From: Rhodamnia argentea
Taxonomy: Eukaryota > Streptophyta > Magnoliopsida > Myrtales > Myrtaceae
DNA: 64,000 nt
NCBI RefSeq assembly: GCF_020921035.1
Contig: NC_063150.1
Span: forward strand, 10,044,001 to 10,108,000
Direction of reading: 5' to 3'
Below are positions 23,091-35,708 of this stretch, piece after piece. How positions within the stretch are numbered: the first letter of the stretch is position 1; each line of letters begins with the position of its first letter. The position numbers were made by a program, and so were the translations under genes. Below the pieces are notes generated by a model, which worked only from the letters and a program-made list of their open reading frames with translations, made no database searches and was not told the origin of the DNA.

Positions 23091-23657
23091 CCTAGTTTCT
23101 GATTGCCAATCTTTTCCAACTTCAAATTACTTGACCCAACGTTTCCTGATGAACGATTATGGAGCAAGCAACGTTTCAAACGGTGCAATAGCAACAAGAT
23201 GGACCGCAATATGAGCAAATGAGCAAAGTAGCCCGGAATAGATTTATGCCGTCTCCAGTCAAAAATCAGCAGAAGAGCGGGAATTGTCTCACATTCTTTC
23301 CTCGAAATGAAAGGTGATATTATAGCGCGAGGAGTAATTCCTGAGCTAAATCGTACTTGCAAGCCTATCGTCCGTGTGAATCCAGTTGATCATATGAAGC
23401 ATACATAGCTAGGATACTGTTCTACTTAAACCAGACACAGCATAATCTTCAACGCACGACATAAAGAAGCTGTGGCAGAGGTAGGTCTTGCCAAGATACA
23501 AGATAGAAGTTTCAATCTAGCAGGTTTCGAACCACACAAGTCCCCTTGTCTTTAAATGTGCACTGTATGTACAAACAGACCACACACGGAATGCCACACA
23601 TCCATCGCTCTAAGTAGGAAACCTCCAGCTCATGCAGAGGTTCACAAACTGGAAGCA

Positions 23658-26600
23658 TTAATAGCCTAATGACGTCCTCCTCATCATCCGAATGAACTCG
23701 TCCATATTAACTTCGCTGTCGTCTGCATATTTTGGGAAATAAAAGAGCAGTATGAGGGATAAGCATCTTGTTTGCACTGCAGAAAAATTTGAGCTTTAAA
23801 GAAGCAAAAAGTGATGGAATTGGACGGCCTTGACTCTGTGAAGAGTTACAATGACAGCAGTAGTGAGGAATTCCCAATATTTGAAAACCCTGTTTCTTCT
23901 GTCTGTATACTAGTGGCATGCACAAAGTTTTTCTCGTTACCCTGAAAAGCCTAAGGCTGCATTCAGCTACTTACATCAAACTTCACATCAGATATAACAG
24001 TAATGCAAAAATAATCCTTCAGATTTCCCCTGTACAGTCTCTCATTTGGAGAATGATGCATATGGAGTGCATTCTTATTCAGTGTTCTGATAGGATGTAG
24101 GGCCACCAACCCAATGTTCTCGGGTATTTGGCTTGTCTAACATCAAATCAAAGCATATCTATAAGGCCAAAGTACCAAATCTGACTAATACCTATTTGAA
24201 TCTTCTAAAACATATTTTATGAAACCCAAAAATTTTAAGTCAAGAGTATCACAACACCCAGAAAGACCTAGCAATGTTCAAAGTTTTTTTTTTTTTTTTT
24301 TTTTGGGGGGGGGGTCAAACTTGCTCAAAGGTTAAAAACAACAGAAAACAAAAACCACTCATCCCTTGGCATCAATTTGGATGCTTTGAAGAGGAATCAA
24401 TACAGAATTTGTCTCGTTCATGTACAGGATAGTAGCTTAAACAACTGAACCAACCCACCCTGTATCTGTTTAAAGCATGTTTTGGTTCATTGTTATGCAC
24501 TTAGATGGGACAAAAAATAATTTTATTGTGATTTTACTGCATTTGTAGTTGATGAAAGCTTTGCATTTCAGATTATTCAATATCTACCAAATCTCCAACC
24601 ACAGACGGGGAGAAAAATCTGATATCCAATGTCAAATCTGACAGGCATTATTGTAGAATAGACTAGTTAAAAACAAATTATGGAAGCATTGAACTTACGA
24701 TCCCGGTCTGCCTCCTCAATCATCTCCCGAATCTCTCTCTCTGTGAAGTGTTCGCCCAGCTCCTTTGAAATTTTCTTGATATCTTCAAAAGATATTTTTC
24801 CCTGATCTCCGAGTGAACACATTGTATCAGAACAAAGAGATGATCACAATATAATGTTCTAGTCCAAAAGCACAGAAGCTCACATTGTTATCTTGGTCAA
24901 TAAGGCGGAAAGCTTTCATGAGCTCCTCTTTTGTGTCCCTTTCTCCAATTTTGGCAGTCATCATTAGTTCGAATTCATCATAATCAATTGCACCACTTCC
25001 ATCCTTGTCTACATCGGCAATCATTTGATTGATTTGCTGCCGTGACAAGGAATAATGTATTATTTATGCATTCAATGATCCGCAGAAGTAATATCTCCTT
25101 ACAACCACAAAAGATAAAAGGGAGTCCCGCTCTAAAGAATATTGTCTAACAGATCTCTGTCACGGGACTTCTTTTTAGTGGGTGCAAGAAACCATGGAAA
25201 ACAACAGCAGAGTGGCCCCAAAAAAAAAAGGAGTAACTTCATTGCCAAATTAGTGTTTCTCTCCTGTCAAAAATTTGGTGAAACGACAATAGGGTGCAAA
25301 GCCATGAAAAGCAGCTCTATCCATCAAATTAGCAATGCAATGATCTAAACTCACCCCAGTAATTTCACATTACTCTTGGTAAATACAGCAAAACTACAGT
25401 GGAATAGACAGGGCCTATATCCTGTACTCAAGAACATGAATCACAAATACCATGAATTTTAGTCTGACAGTACTACCACAGAACTGGAAATAACAGGAGG
25501 ATAAAAAACATATATTTTGCTTCTGCTGTTCAGAATTGACTTCACCATTTATACTTCATGCCATGTAACATCGTCTGCTCACAAAACTATCTAAGAAAAT
25601 CAATAAAGTCATTCTTTTCTCAGAGGAACTTTCTTTCAGGCATCAAAGTAAATATATACACAGCATATTCACACTTTTAGCACGGTGAAGTTCTTCTCCA
25701 AGTTTCCTAGTGAACTTCCCCCTTTTACATGGTTTGACTACTTGGTTGACAAGGTATGATACAGTGTCAAACAGCGGCCTAGAGCATCTTTTTGGCTACA
25801 GTTCAGTTAGATGAACCAGCCATGTCACAGTCAATGGAAACAAAACATGTTATGCTCTAGCATTTCGCCCCAACTGCATACAGTTTCTGCATGTGGCATG
25901 ATCTGATATGTGCTAAGAGAAATTCAGAAAATGCATGCAAGGATAGAAATCACCTCTTCTGTCATCTCAAAACCAAGCGCCCTGTGGGGAGATGAGTTTA
26001 GTTACATTTTTAAATTGCAAATGTGGAAGTATTTGTAAAAGCAACCTTAGCTCATTACCTCATTGCAACATTCAACTCTTTGGCATCGATAGTGCCTAGA
26101 AAGGATAGTAAATATGATTACCGAGGGGAAAAGTCAACAAGACAAATCCTCTGTACTCAAGTGGAAAATTATCTTAATACCTGAATTATCAATATCAAAA
26201 AGTTCAAATGCTTCTCTGATCTCTTGCCTCTTCTGTTGAGTTAAATTATGATGCCTCCCTCTATTTTTGTCTTTCCTAGAGGCTGCTCTATGAAGATTCG
26301 TCTGTTGAAACAGTAAAATAGAATTCACAATCATCAAATTTTCATATGTAACACACACATCCTTCAAAAGACACAATAGCCGTTAAACAAGTAGTTGAGC
26401 AGTATAATTATCTTAAACTCATGTATTTACACACTAGAACCCTCACTCATCTTCAAAGAATCCTTCATATGCTCCTCATTCATGTCATGCTGTGTTTTAT
26501 GGTCGCGACAACATTAGAAATCAAAGAAACAGCAAGCTTCAGGCATGCACTCATGTTTTGATGCATTTTTTTAGGGATCAAGTCACTTCAAAGAGCATGA

Positions 26601-27705
26601 TAAGAGATTTCCTTTTACTATAAAAAATGAAAAGCCATGCTAAGTTTTTTACTGCCAAGGACAATTAGTACTTCCTTTGCTATAACTTAAGGGCAAGTCT
26701 GGATAGACTTTTACCTTTACACTTTGAAATTTTTCTTAACCCATAATGCCTGAAACTTTCACAATACAAAAATATTGACAAGTAGAAAAACATAAAATCT
26801 CTTCATAATTTTTTGAAATTTGCATAATACTCCCTGTGACAAGATCATCCTGAAGCAGTGTGGGAGTGTGGAATGAGGGGCTGGTGACAACCCAACTTGG
26901 TAGGGTCGGACGAGGAGGCAATTTATGGGAAAGAAAAAGGTTGCTTTTCGCTGAAGCATAAACATAAACGCCCATAATGTCTCTAAAACAGGAGCATAGA
27001 CTCACCCAGGTGCCTTACTGAAAGCCAACTAAAGCCTAAATTCTGCAACAAGTGTGAAATTTGTAAAGAGTTCAAGCAAGAAGAACTTAGCAAACATTCT
27101 CTCAACTCGACTCAACTCAACTCAACTCAACGCAGTTTAACTCTCATAAATGACACAGTGCGTGGAACAAAGAATAAGAACTTAGTACTGTAACGAAAAG
27201 GAAAAAACGACCATGAGAGCTTTCTATATGTTCAGATTACTTAAGCCAATTTTTTCGTCCTGAAGGTCTCCTCTATAGCCAATTACTCTCAAATTGAGAG
27301 GCAAACTGTGAACTGCTCAAAAGAACAATTCCCGTCCAAATTGGGAGGATTCGAACCCTTCCCACTATATTTCACCGCTACGCAGCAACGAACCATCCAA
27401 ACAATTGGACTTATCAGGCACATTTCAAGAATCGACCTCGACATTTCTCCACCGCAACCGCAATAAGACATAATCTCAACCGCGTACACCGATCCGTCGT
27501 ACTGCGATCGACCAAACGTAAACACTTTCAGGTGCAAACCCCAGATAACCTCGCCGACAGTTGCTCACAATTACAAACTCGCAAGGGACAAAAAGAGCCA
27601 AATGGCGACGTCAGCATTCGAGTCGACAGACTCGAACATCAAAAAGCGAACAACATCGGAGAGCGGACGAAGATTCGGTTTCATTAGCAGGAAGGGACTC
27701 ACCAT
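23658..27705 (-). CDS. Centrin (caltractin-like EF-hand protein)
   Basis: Seven exons, all GT-AG and in phase: 27705-27703 (only the ATG), 26301-26181, 26095-26059, 25981-25954, 25036-24884, 24801-24699 and 23722-23658, giving 169 residues, the usual centrin length. Four EF-hand loops are visible at residues 37-48 (DIDNSGTIDAKE), 73-84 ([12 protein letters not shown]), 110-121 (DQDNNGKISFED) and 146-157 ([12 protein letters not shown]). Loop 3 has Asp in the last position in place of Glu. The N-terminus carries the basic centrin signature [10 protein letters not shown]. Centrins are calcium sensors that bind XPC/RAD4 in nucleotide excision repair, Sac3 in the TREX-2 mRNA export complex, and structures of the microtubule-organising centre. 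The protein is closest in layout to Arabidopsis CEN1/CEN2 (CML20/CML19); I cannot tell which. The first intron (1.4 kb) directly after the ATG is unusual but fits the N-terminus. Confidence 0.95.
24275..24330 (-). mobile_element. Minimal LINE-tail insertion in centrin intron 6
   Basis: TGTTCAAAG (24275-24283) and TGCTCAAAG (24322-24330) flank a run that reads, on the minus strand, AGTTTGACC, then a run of C, then poly(A). It lies within the centrin intron 24698-23723, with its tail in the gene's orientation. One flank mismatch makes it less certain than the others. Confidence 0.5.
27107..27132. repeat. (CTCAA)n short tandem repeat
   Basis: About five units of CTCAA with one variant (CTCGA) lie inside the first centrin intron. 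Confidence 0.85.
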
Positions 27706-27889
27706 GGCTTCTTCTCCGGACGATCGAGGTTCAGAGGATCTTCGTCCAAGCTAGACGGGATCGGAGATCGAAAAGGGCTTCGTGGGGATGTGAAAACTTT
27801 GAAAAGGCAAGGACTTTCGAGAGCTTCTCTCTGTTATAGGACAACAAAAGCGCGTCGGACGTTTCCAGATCCAGAGTGAACGTGCCATG

Positions 27890-27939
27890 GAAGCCCAATA
27901 CATTACCTTCTGGGCCCGTACAGTCGTGTACTGGGCTTC
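27890..27939 (-). promoter_or_regulatory. Centrin promoter with site II (TGGGCY) motifs
   Basis: About 190-235 bp upstream of the centrin ATG there are three TGGGCC/TGGGCT elements, at 27892-27897 (minus strand), 27911-27916 and 27932-27937. The outer two form an inverted pair, GAAGCCCA and TGGGCTTC. Such site II elements are bound by TCP factors in promoters of plant housekeeping and cell-division genes. No TATA box is evident. Confidence 0.5.
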
Positions 27940-28021
27940 AATGGCAGTCATTAGGTTCACGAGCTGGCAAAAGATCAAACACCTTGAGAGACAGACAACT
28001 CATTATTACAGTTTCCACGAA

Positions 28022-28455
28022 ACTTAGGGCATGAATGATAACCATTCTGTTTCAGAAATAGATTTCTGGCTAGAAATAATTTTTTCTATTTCTGTTTCTG
28101 GATGAGTTTCTGAGCAAAAAAAAGTGTTTGATAACGACATAAAATTTCTACTTCTGAAAAATGTGTTGGTCGGCTTACGGCAGGAGGTGGCTATGGAGAC
28201 CGACGGCGGCGACCGGCGGCGGCGGCGACCGGCGGCCGGCCACCGGCGGCGGGTATTTGAGAAAAAATGAGATTTCTATTTCTATTTCTCAAAAAAGTAA
28301 AAATTTTTTGTTTCTCATTTCTTCTTCAAATCTATTTCTGAAACAACTTTTTGTTTCAGAAATAGAAAAATAGAATTGCGTTACCAAACGGATTTCTGTT
28401 CCAGAAATAGGTTTGAAACAGAAATTCTGTTTCTGGATGGATTTCATGCACCCCC
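28022..28455. mobile_element. TIR element with GC-rich core
   Basis: The left end GGGCATGAATGATAACCATT and the reversed right end GGGTGCATGAAATCCATCC are imperfect inverted repeats. Subterminal 'tttcagaaatag' words repeat on both sides. The core at about 28165-28255 switches abruptly to CGGCGG-type sequence. No protein is encoded. Confidence 0.6.
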
Positions 28456-29106
28456 TTAGTGTGCGTTTGTATGAGAAAAAATGTTTTTCGAAAAATTAAT
28501 TTTTTATACTTTCATATGTTTGGTATGTCGAAAATAACTTAGTTAACGAAAAATACTTTCTGATCAATAAAAAATTCATGCGTAAAATTAGAAAAATGAA
28601 TTCCCCGATCCGAAGAGGTGAAAACACTTTTCAAAATTAATCCTCTCGAATTTTTTTAATATTTTAATACCTTATATTTTTTTGGTAAAGTTTTAATATC
28701 TTATATTAATATTCAACATTTTAATATTTTATTATATTTTATATATTTTTTTCCCTCGGCATGTCACTAAGCCTCGGCGATGGCTGGTGACCAGCCACAA
28801 ACGTGGGCCAGCGAGGCTTAGCTCGTGGCCCCGTGACCGGTGAGATAGAAGAAAAAAATAAAATTGAAAAATTAAAAAAATTAAAAAATAATATTTGACA
28901 ATAATTTAGAAAGTTGAATTTATTTTTTGGCTTAAAATAAAGTCATGAGATTGAATTATTTTCCAAACGAGAACCAAACACCACGAAACGTTTTCGATCA
29001 CATGTCACAAAAACAAAGGAAAATAAACCGTTTTTCTTGGAAAATGATATCTCCGAAATTAGTTTCCTTTTTCATGGAGTTTTTTCTTGAAACAAGCGCA
29101 CCCTTA
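28456..29106. mobile_element. TIR element adjoining the previous one
   Basis: Ends TGTGCGTTTGTATGAGAAAA and, reversed, GGGTGCGCTTGTTTCAAGAAA form imperfect inverted repeats. The interior is AT-rich except for a GC-rich patch at about 28755-28840 containing 'gcctcggcgatggctgg'. No coding region. Confidence 0.55.
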
Positions 29107-29842
29107 GATAAGTTGATAAACCCAACGCACGTCAAACTACACGTGAGTAGCTTGGGATTGGCTCCATGATTACTCGAGAAAGCCTAGACGAAATTTAAAC
29201 ATCAAAAAGGAAAATTCGAAGTATTTCGAAAGGTGGTTCATCCATAATTTGGAATTTTTTCGAATTCTAGTCACGGTAGGAAGATTTCAAGCTAAGAAAG
29301 TAATCCCATCCACGACGAAAGGAACCAAAAGTCCACAATCAGTAACTGAAGGACCCAAAAGGAAGTCTTCTACAAATGATCTACAAAAGGATACTTCGTA
29401 AGTTTACTTGCTCAGCAATGGACAAGTGCATATAAATAAGTACAAGAAGAATTTGACTGCAGGATTTTGTCACATTAAACAAGCATCTCTACCTCTTTGT
29501 GAGGCTGTGCCCATGCATGAAGTGCTTCTCTCTTTCGCTTCCGCCTGATGCCCTTCGACTGAGTATTTGGTACACTTTTCCACCTTCTCCGAATGGGACC
29601 GAGTACTCAAATTCCAAAATTTTCTACGCGTTCGGATTCATCGTTTTCTACCAAGAAATCGACATGATCTTTACTCGTTAAAGATTGCATTTTGCTCGTC
29701 ATTTGGATCGAAACACAACAAGGTTTCTATAGCTCCAAGCTCCTTTGCAAGATCACAGTTCGGACCAAAGTTCATTACACTGAAAGCTAACCGCATTAAC
29801 CTCTTCTAATTTGATGTCTTTGACTTGACAGCATCATGTTCA
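29107..29842. other. Unassigned stretch
   Basis: Two short plus-strand frames (29499-29681 and 29567-29809) overlap here but show no motif I recognise. Nothing further can be supported. Confidence 0.4.
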
Positions 29843-30175
29843 TCACCATAAGCCACTTGTTTTGCTGCTTTTGCCCGTCTCTTCACAGTGTGTTGCGATT
29901 GAATGCTTGTGACACTTACCGAATGTGTCAATGCATAAAGCAGGCTCACACAACCATCCTTGCATTGCTAATAACTGGCAGCTACATGTAAAGGTAGAGT
30001 CACTTGGACTATAATGGATAGTATACTTTCTTTCACTATTTTCAGTTCGCACAATATAAGTATGCAATGACCCGCCGTTTTTCAATATGAACATGTTCAG
30101 ACAAAGCATGCAAGAAATTTGATTGGAATTCCTAACTGAACCTAAGTATGTATATGCAAAAAAATTTGAAGTCAC
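29843..30175 (-). pseudogene. FAR1/FHY3-like SWIM-domain fragment
   Basis: The minus-strand frame contains YTIHYSPSDSTFTCSCQL followed by GWLCEPAL. This resembles the SWIM zinc finger of FAR1-related proteins (CSC..GWLCRHAL), but the usual histidine after LC is lost. FAR1-related factors derive from Mutator-like transposases and act as nuclear regulators. No FAR1 DNA-binding or transposase-core domain is visible nearby, so this is a decayed fragment of either a FAR1-related gene or a MULE. The match is short. Confidence 0.5.
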
Positions 30176-30777
30176 TAACTAATGCTTTAAACTAGCTTAA
30201 TAGTTCTGGGGATAAATGGGTATGACTACATATTTTTAGAGCTTACTTTGTTTCTCACTTTATCTTTCTCCTTTGAATGATGCTTTTTTTAAAACAAAAA
30301 AGATCGTAGAGGCTCCAAAGGAGAATATTGCCGTACATAAAGTTGATAAAGATATGGAAAATACTTTCCTGACATTATGACAGCATTGTCGGTTATTTCT
30401 AACTGTAAATTCACACACCATCACCGCATGTTTTACATAAAACACTAATTAATTAGAAAATTGTGGGGTCAGAAATAATGACGGTATTGTCATACTGTCG
30501 AGCTAACGAGAGCCTAAAAATATTGAAATTGAAATTAGTAGGATCCTGAGTGCTAAGAGGAGAAAAAGAAACCACCGAAGGAATCTTGCCAAGAATGCAT
30601 ATATCTTTGTAATCGTGAATGACACTCTCCACCAGTTTCATTTCGTGAATAAAGCGATGTTTTATAGGATAATGAAGAAAACCAAACATCAAACTTCCAC
30701 TATATTCAATATTGAAGATGGAGTCTAGGTGGGAGAAGTAGATTATAAATGCCATAAATTGTGTATGGTGCTCGCTT
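30176..30777. other. Unassigned stretch
   Basis: Only short frames without recognisable motifs are present (30260-30445 and 30453-30755, both minus). I see no gene or element end here. Confidence 0.4.
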
Positions 30778-31916
30778 TATTGCCAAAAGTTTCAAAACAG
30801 TCTGTCAAGTGCCAACTCCGATCTACTCGCCGAAAATCCTTCGTGGCAATTATTTTTATTAATTTCTAGGCTAACGTGGGTTGTCGAAAGTACAAGATGA
30901 CTTTCACATGAAATTAAACTTAAAATTTAACTAAAAATTTTAAAAATTAAATTAAATAAAAGAAAAATAAGCTGAAAACTAAAAAAAAAAAGGTATTGTT
31001 AAAGGCGGCGAGTGATTGCAAAACCCTTGCTGCCACCGCTGTCCCACCATCCCCCGCAAGGGTGGGGGTTTAGTCGATGGGGGTCACTGAGCCCCGGCCA
31101 ATGGCAGGCAACCCCCGCCGACAGTAGGCGGGGCTCGATCTCACAGATTTAGACAAGGTTGAGCCTCACCGTTGCTAGGCAAGGCTAGCCACGACGAGGA
31201 TACGAGATCGATTGCTTCTAGATGGGTGTTGTTGGCGCCTGCAGGAGCTGTTTCACTCACGAGCAATGGGTAGTAGTTAATGTTGATCATTCACTCCCCA
31301 CCTCCTCTCCCTCACTCAACTCTCGCTAGCTTCTGAGTGTTTAGCACCGAAAAGAGAAGACCTAAAAGGTGTTTGTTGAAATTCCTAAGAAAAACAGGAG
31401 ACCTGAGATTGAGATGGCCCCATTGACCCTTACAGCGCTGGCCGAGGAAAGGACCTTCCTGGAGAAGTTTGTACGTGAGGAGGTCAGGGCGAGCGACCTC
31501 AACCAAATCGGCGAGAGTGAGATCTCACCGTGACTAGGTGAGGTCGAGCCTCAACGTCGCTGGGCAAGGCCCCATCGGCCATCCCCCACCCTCGTCAACC
31601 TTTGTCAGCGATGGTGAGGCGGTGGCGGCGAGGGCTGTGTAAGCCCTCGCCTGAACAAGCCCCTCCCCCCTTTTTTTTTAAATTCAGCTTATTTTCTTTT
31701 ATTTAATTTATTTTTTAAAAATTTTTTAGCTTAGAAGTCTACGTGGAAGTCCACATGGTTGGACTTTTATTTAAAAATATGCCATGTTAGAAAATAAATT
31801 TAAATATAAAAGCCATGTATTTTGTTTGGCTGAAATTTCTTCGATTTGACATTTAAATAATCGTTTTTATCCAATTTTGGCACTTAAGTAATCGTTTTGA
31901 AACTTTTCGCACTAAA
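30778..31916. mobile_element. TIR element of about 1.1 kb with GC-rich interior
   Basis: The left end TTGCCAAAAGTTTCAAAACA and the right end, reversed, GTGCGAAAAGTTTCAAAACG are inverted repeats, and both continue to AAGTGCCAA. A second inverted pair, AAAAGAAAATAAGCTGAA-like, lies further in (about 30950-30980 and 31680-31710). The middle (31010-31680) is rich in 'gaggc', 'gccgg' and 'ggcaaggc' words and has no credible protein. Confidence 0.65.
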
Positions 31917-33627
31917 ATGAACCTCGTACACAACTTATGACCCTTGTAGTGTATTACTTCTCCCGAGTCCGAGTAATTGCAAAGTTGAAGGACGGTAATA
32001 ATCGTTCTTTCATTATGATAGGCAAAACATCTGATCCGGTCGTGCCATCACATAATATATCTTGGTAAAAGAGTTGTAACTTCTACGTGAGAGCCAGTAT
32101 AAGGGCTACGAAAGCATATCCTTACTTTAGTACTAAGGTGGGGAATTGGAGAATGTTGGCTTTATGTTATTTGATTATCAACTTCCCTAAACCATCAAAG
32201 AGAAGGAACTCGATTGGTGTGAGTAATAGTCAGAGTCTCATTATCCATTTTGATTGCTCTAAATCAAATTGAAGCAATTTTATTATCGATTTCCTTTGGA
32301 CAAAGACCAAAGATCAACCAATTGTCTGACGATGAATGCAAGCTGGACGATGAAAGTTTTGGAGATGTGGTGGTATGTGCCAATATTCATCATAAAAATA
32401 AGTACAATACACTATGTGCACCCTTTGTTGGCTTCAATCATAATTAGATTAATGTCTCGCATCTTCTTGGAAAGCCGGGTTTTCACGATAAATATTGGCA
32501 AAAACTTCTATATTTTTGCAAATTGGAAATTGAAATGGAGAGCACTTGGAAAGTTTCGTGTCAAGAGCGGAACTTGGGGGGGACAATATATGGTTGGATA
32601 ATCTATTGCCGTGTCAGAAATGATGTCCTGGATTTAGCCGAACCGCCGAAGTACTTTTTCGGCGAACTTTGAGTCCATACAAAGAAGTGGGAGCACAAAT
32701 ATTATCTTTTCAAGATTTGGCGTGTAAGACCGTGACTTTTGCCTGAAATTGTCGATCATTATAAGAAGCAAAAAGAAAAGAAGCACAACATTGTGCGATT
32801 GTTGATGATTTTGAGTGTAACCGATTATGGTTGGAAATAGCGGCATTCTAAAACGTTTTATGAAAAATGTATACTCTTTTTATTCATAGGTTTCAAAAAC
32901 TCCAAGATCAAATAACATAGACCTTTTTTTGCCCCGAAAAACGAACAGGTCATATTACATTTCCTTTTTTCATTTTTGGTCAAAATATTGCATTTCCTTT
33001 CATTTTGCTGGAATTATACATGCCTCGGGAATCTTGAAGTATTCACATGAGAGAGAGAGAAGAATGCGTCTGGCCGTTGCATCGTCGGAGTGTTCGACCT
33101 TTTCAGTTGTCATGTTGCGATGAGTTTGAGAGGGCAAAACTTCTAAAGCGCATATCTCATCGTTTCGACAACTTTTTTTTTTGTACGTTATTTGTTTTGA
33201 TTCTACATTACTTTTCGAGAGAAATCTCATGGAAAAAAAATGAAAGTTTTTCGGGAGCATGAGTAATCGAGCTATTTGAGCGCGTGAGTTCCTCTTTGCT
33301 ATGGTGATCCTTACAGATCACAGCATGATTTTCTTCTTAAGGTTCTTCTCCAATGGAGATTTTCTCCTCCTAAAACGGAAAAAAGAAGATAAGAAATGGT
33401 AGGATGAAGGGACAAAGTTACTGTTGACAATGTCTTCTCCATTTTTCGAGCGCTATGTAATATCTATTCTAGAGAGAGGACCAATAGACCTGATTTGGGC
33501 TTTGGAGGAATCGATCCAAAGGAACGGCCCCGATGCAATGGCTAGCAAAGAATGACTCGATCTTGAGTATTGCCAAAGTATCCGGTTCTCGATACGAATT
33601 GGCCCTATGGGCCATGGCTATTACATT
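31917..33627. other. Unassigned stretch
   Basis: No recognisable gene. Short frames at 32087-32601 and 33000-33262 carry no motif. Sequence is AT-rich and may be old repeat material. Confidence 0.4.
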
Positions 33628-33895
33628 AAGGGCACGCACGACAACACTTATCGGGTAGAGTTTTTGCTCCAGACTGGAGCAAAAATTCATTTAGCTACTC
33701 AACTTCATTTTTCTAATTCTAGAGTTTTTTTATTTATTCCAGAAGTAGTTTTGGAGTCACTTAAAGAATTAAAAAAAATAAATTACTTATTTTCGAAAGT
33801 AGAAAAATCAACTTTTGCTCGGAAGCAGAAATAAAAAAATCAACTTATGGCGAGATTTTGATTTCTAGAGCAGAAATGTTGTCATGTGCGTCCTG
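33628..33895. mobile_element. Small TIR element, about 268 bp
   Basis: The left end AGGGCACGCACGACAACACTT and the right end reversed, AGGACGCACATGACAACATTT, are imperfect inverted repeats. The interior has 'gcagaaat' and 'aaaatcaactt' words similar to the element at 28022-28455. No coding region. Confidence 0.55.
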
Positions 33896-35039
33896 AGAAA
33901 TCGAGAAAGCTGCTTCGCCGGTGGCGATGTCGAGCGAAGGCGACAGTGATCGGGCATGCAGGCGGCTGAGGGTGGAGGAGGAGAAAGAGGAAAGCGAACA
34001 GATGGACTAGGTGTTGTTGATCAAGTTGGTTTGGGTGCGGCAAGGATCAAAATCTCAAAAGACGCGTTGTCGCGATCCGACGAGAGAAATGGTAGATTGG
34101 ATACGAGGGTCGAACGACCGATACCCGTCTGGAGAAGTAGTGACAAACGTGGGAAGCTTCTTTGCGGATGTGAAGGAGATTTGCAAAGGACATGGGCTCA
34201 CGAAAGTCGGCCTTGCAAGATCTTTAGGAACGCGGAGGAAGCACCGCCTCCGCTTTTCCTCGTACTTTCCGACCACTTCATTTTCACATTTCCATGTCGT
34301 TTCGTTTCATTGTCCTTTCAATTCCATGTATTTCAGTTCACCGTACTCTCCAAGGCCATATTCACGCGCCCTCATCATCAAGTGTGGAATCAAGAGACCA
34401 TATGCAATTGCCCTACAATTGCCCCGAAGTCAGAGATTCGCGTAGGCGCACGCTGATTTTATTCATCATATGTTTTGGCCGCGCCCGCCGATTAGTTTTC
34501 TCCAGAAATCTCATAGCAGAAGAACGCCGATGCGCACAACGTACACCTCGGCATATGAATCATAGAACATCACTCGAATCTCAGGCGAGAACCATTAAAT
34601 CTGTCGGCGCGCATGGATCGAGCTGACCCGATATTCGCATGCATATATAAATTTTCTTCAAGACTGTTCATTCTAGGCTCCATACACAAACTTATAGACC
34701 CTAATCATCCTCAACAAAAAAAAAAAAAAAAAAAACAAAGACGAAAAAGAGCTATTTAAAACGCCTATTAAGATCATAATTAGGAGGCCACAAGATACGG
34801 TTATGCGAACCCAACCCAACCCAAATCAAATCATAACTTGAAAGAGAAAAAGTCAAAATTCCCACTCCAAAAAGTCCCAATGTTCTTTTTCTTGCATTGC
34901 ATTCTTCTAATGATAATGCCAACCAAACAAAAGTCGGTGGAGGAATCATTCCACTGCCAAGTTGGGAACAGCATGTTTGGTCGCCAATCGAGGGTTAGCT
35001 AATCCTTAACCCCGGTTAGGGTTATCCCCACCCAGGGGC
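33896..35039. other. Unassigned stretch with one longer plus-strand frame
   Basis: Overlapping plus-strand frames at 33956-34456 and 34011-34445 are unusually long for non-coding sequence here. One includes GSFFADVKEICKGHGLTK, but I cannot assign it to a family. It could be a captured or decayed gene fragment. The end near 35039 should include the 3' UTR of the minus-strand DUF1685 gene. Confidence 0.35.
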
Positions 35040-35708
35040 TCAGCAAGTCGACTGCCTCACCGAGCAAGCCACCACCTGCGCCCACTGCCTCAGCCTCGTC
35101 TTCACCACCTGAGGATCATCGCCTGCAAATCAAAGTTTTTCACGTTCCCACTTTCCGATTAGTACGCAGTAAAGCCTTCTCGAATCGAATCGAAGGATCT
35201 CATGCGCATGGGCGGCCGGCGAGTCTTTTGCCGGGCCGTTTGTTTGGACAAAAAGTGACGGAGGAAGGGAATTACCGCGACTGAATATATTGCTCCGAGG
35301 AGAAGTGTGGCTATGGGGGACGGTCGACGACGGCGAAGGCGTGGCCGCCGGCTTCGAGACGCCGTCGCTGTACTGCCTATTGACGGCGTAGTAGAGCTCC
35401 AGGGCCGGCAAGGTGTCCGACAGGCGCAGATCCGCCTCCGGCGAGTCGAACCCGAAGCCCAGCTCGATGCACGCCTTCAGCTCGTCGAGGTCGTCGTCCG
35501 TGACGCTCCTGCTCCGGGGGCGGCGGATCTTGCTGTTCCCTTTGCGGCGGAGCCACGCCTCCTCGCGGCACACGTCCGGCGACCACGATCGCTGCTTGTA
35601 CAGGGAAGACGAGCGTCCGGCCAGAGGAGGCGGCTGCTGCTGCGGCGGGGGCGGCGAGGCTAGAAACGATAGATCGTCCGGCGGCGGTGGCGCGTCGGCA
35701 TCTGACAT
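35040..35708 (-). CDS. DUF1685 family protein
   Basis: Two exons with a GT-AG intron: 35708-35276 and 35122-35040, joined in phase, giving 171 residues. The N-terminus is proline-rich and low in complexity (residues 7-30). The conserved core is at about residues 62-112: RRPRSRSVTDDDLDELKACI, then ELGFGF, then LPALELYYAVNRQY. The C-terminus ends DDPQVVKTRLRQWAQVVACS, the usual ending of this plant family. The biochemical role of DUF1685 proteins is not established, as far as I know. The first exon is GC-rich compared with its surroundings, as often seen in intron-poor plant genes. A possible TATA box (AGTATAAGCC on the minus strand, 35837-35846) lies about 130 bp upstream of the start. Exon structure and family assignment are both strong. 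Confidence 0.9.

Noticed and set aside
27340-27370. GGGTTCGAATCCTCCC on the minus strand, looking like a tRNA T-arm
   Set aside because: The T-stem pairs poorly, and no acceptor, D-arm or box A partner is found at the right distance. It is likely chance within centrin intron 1.
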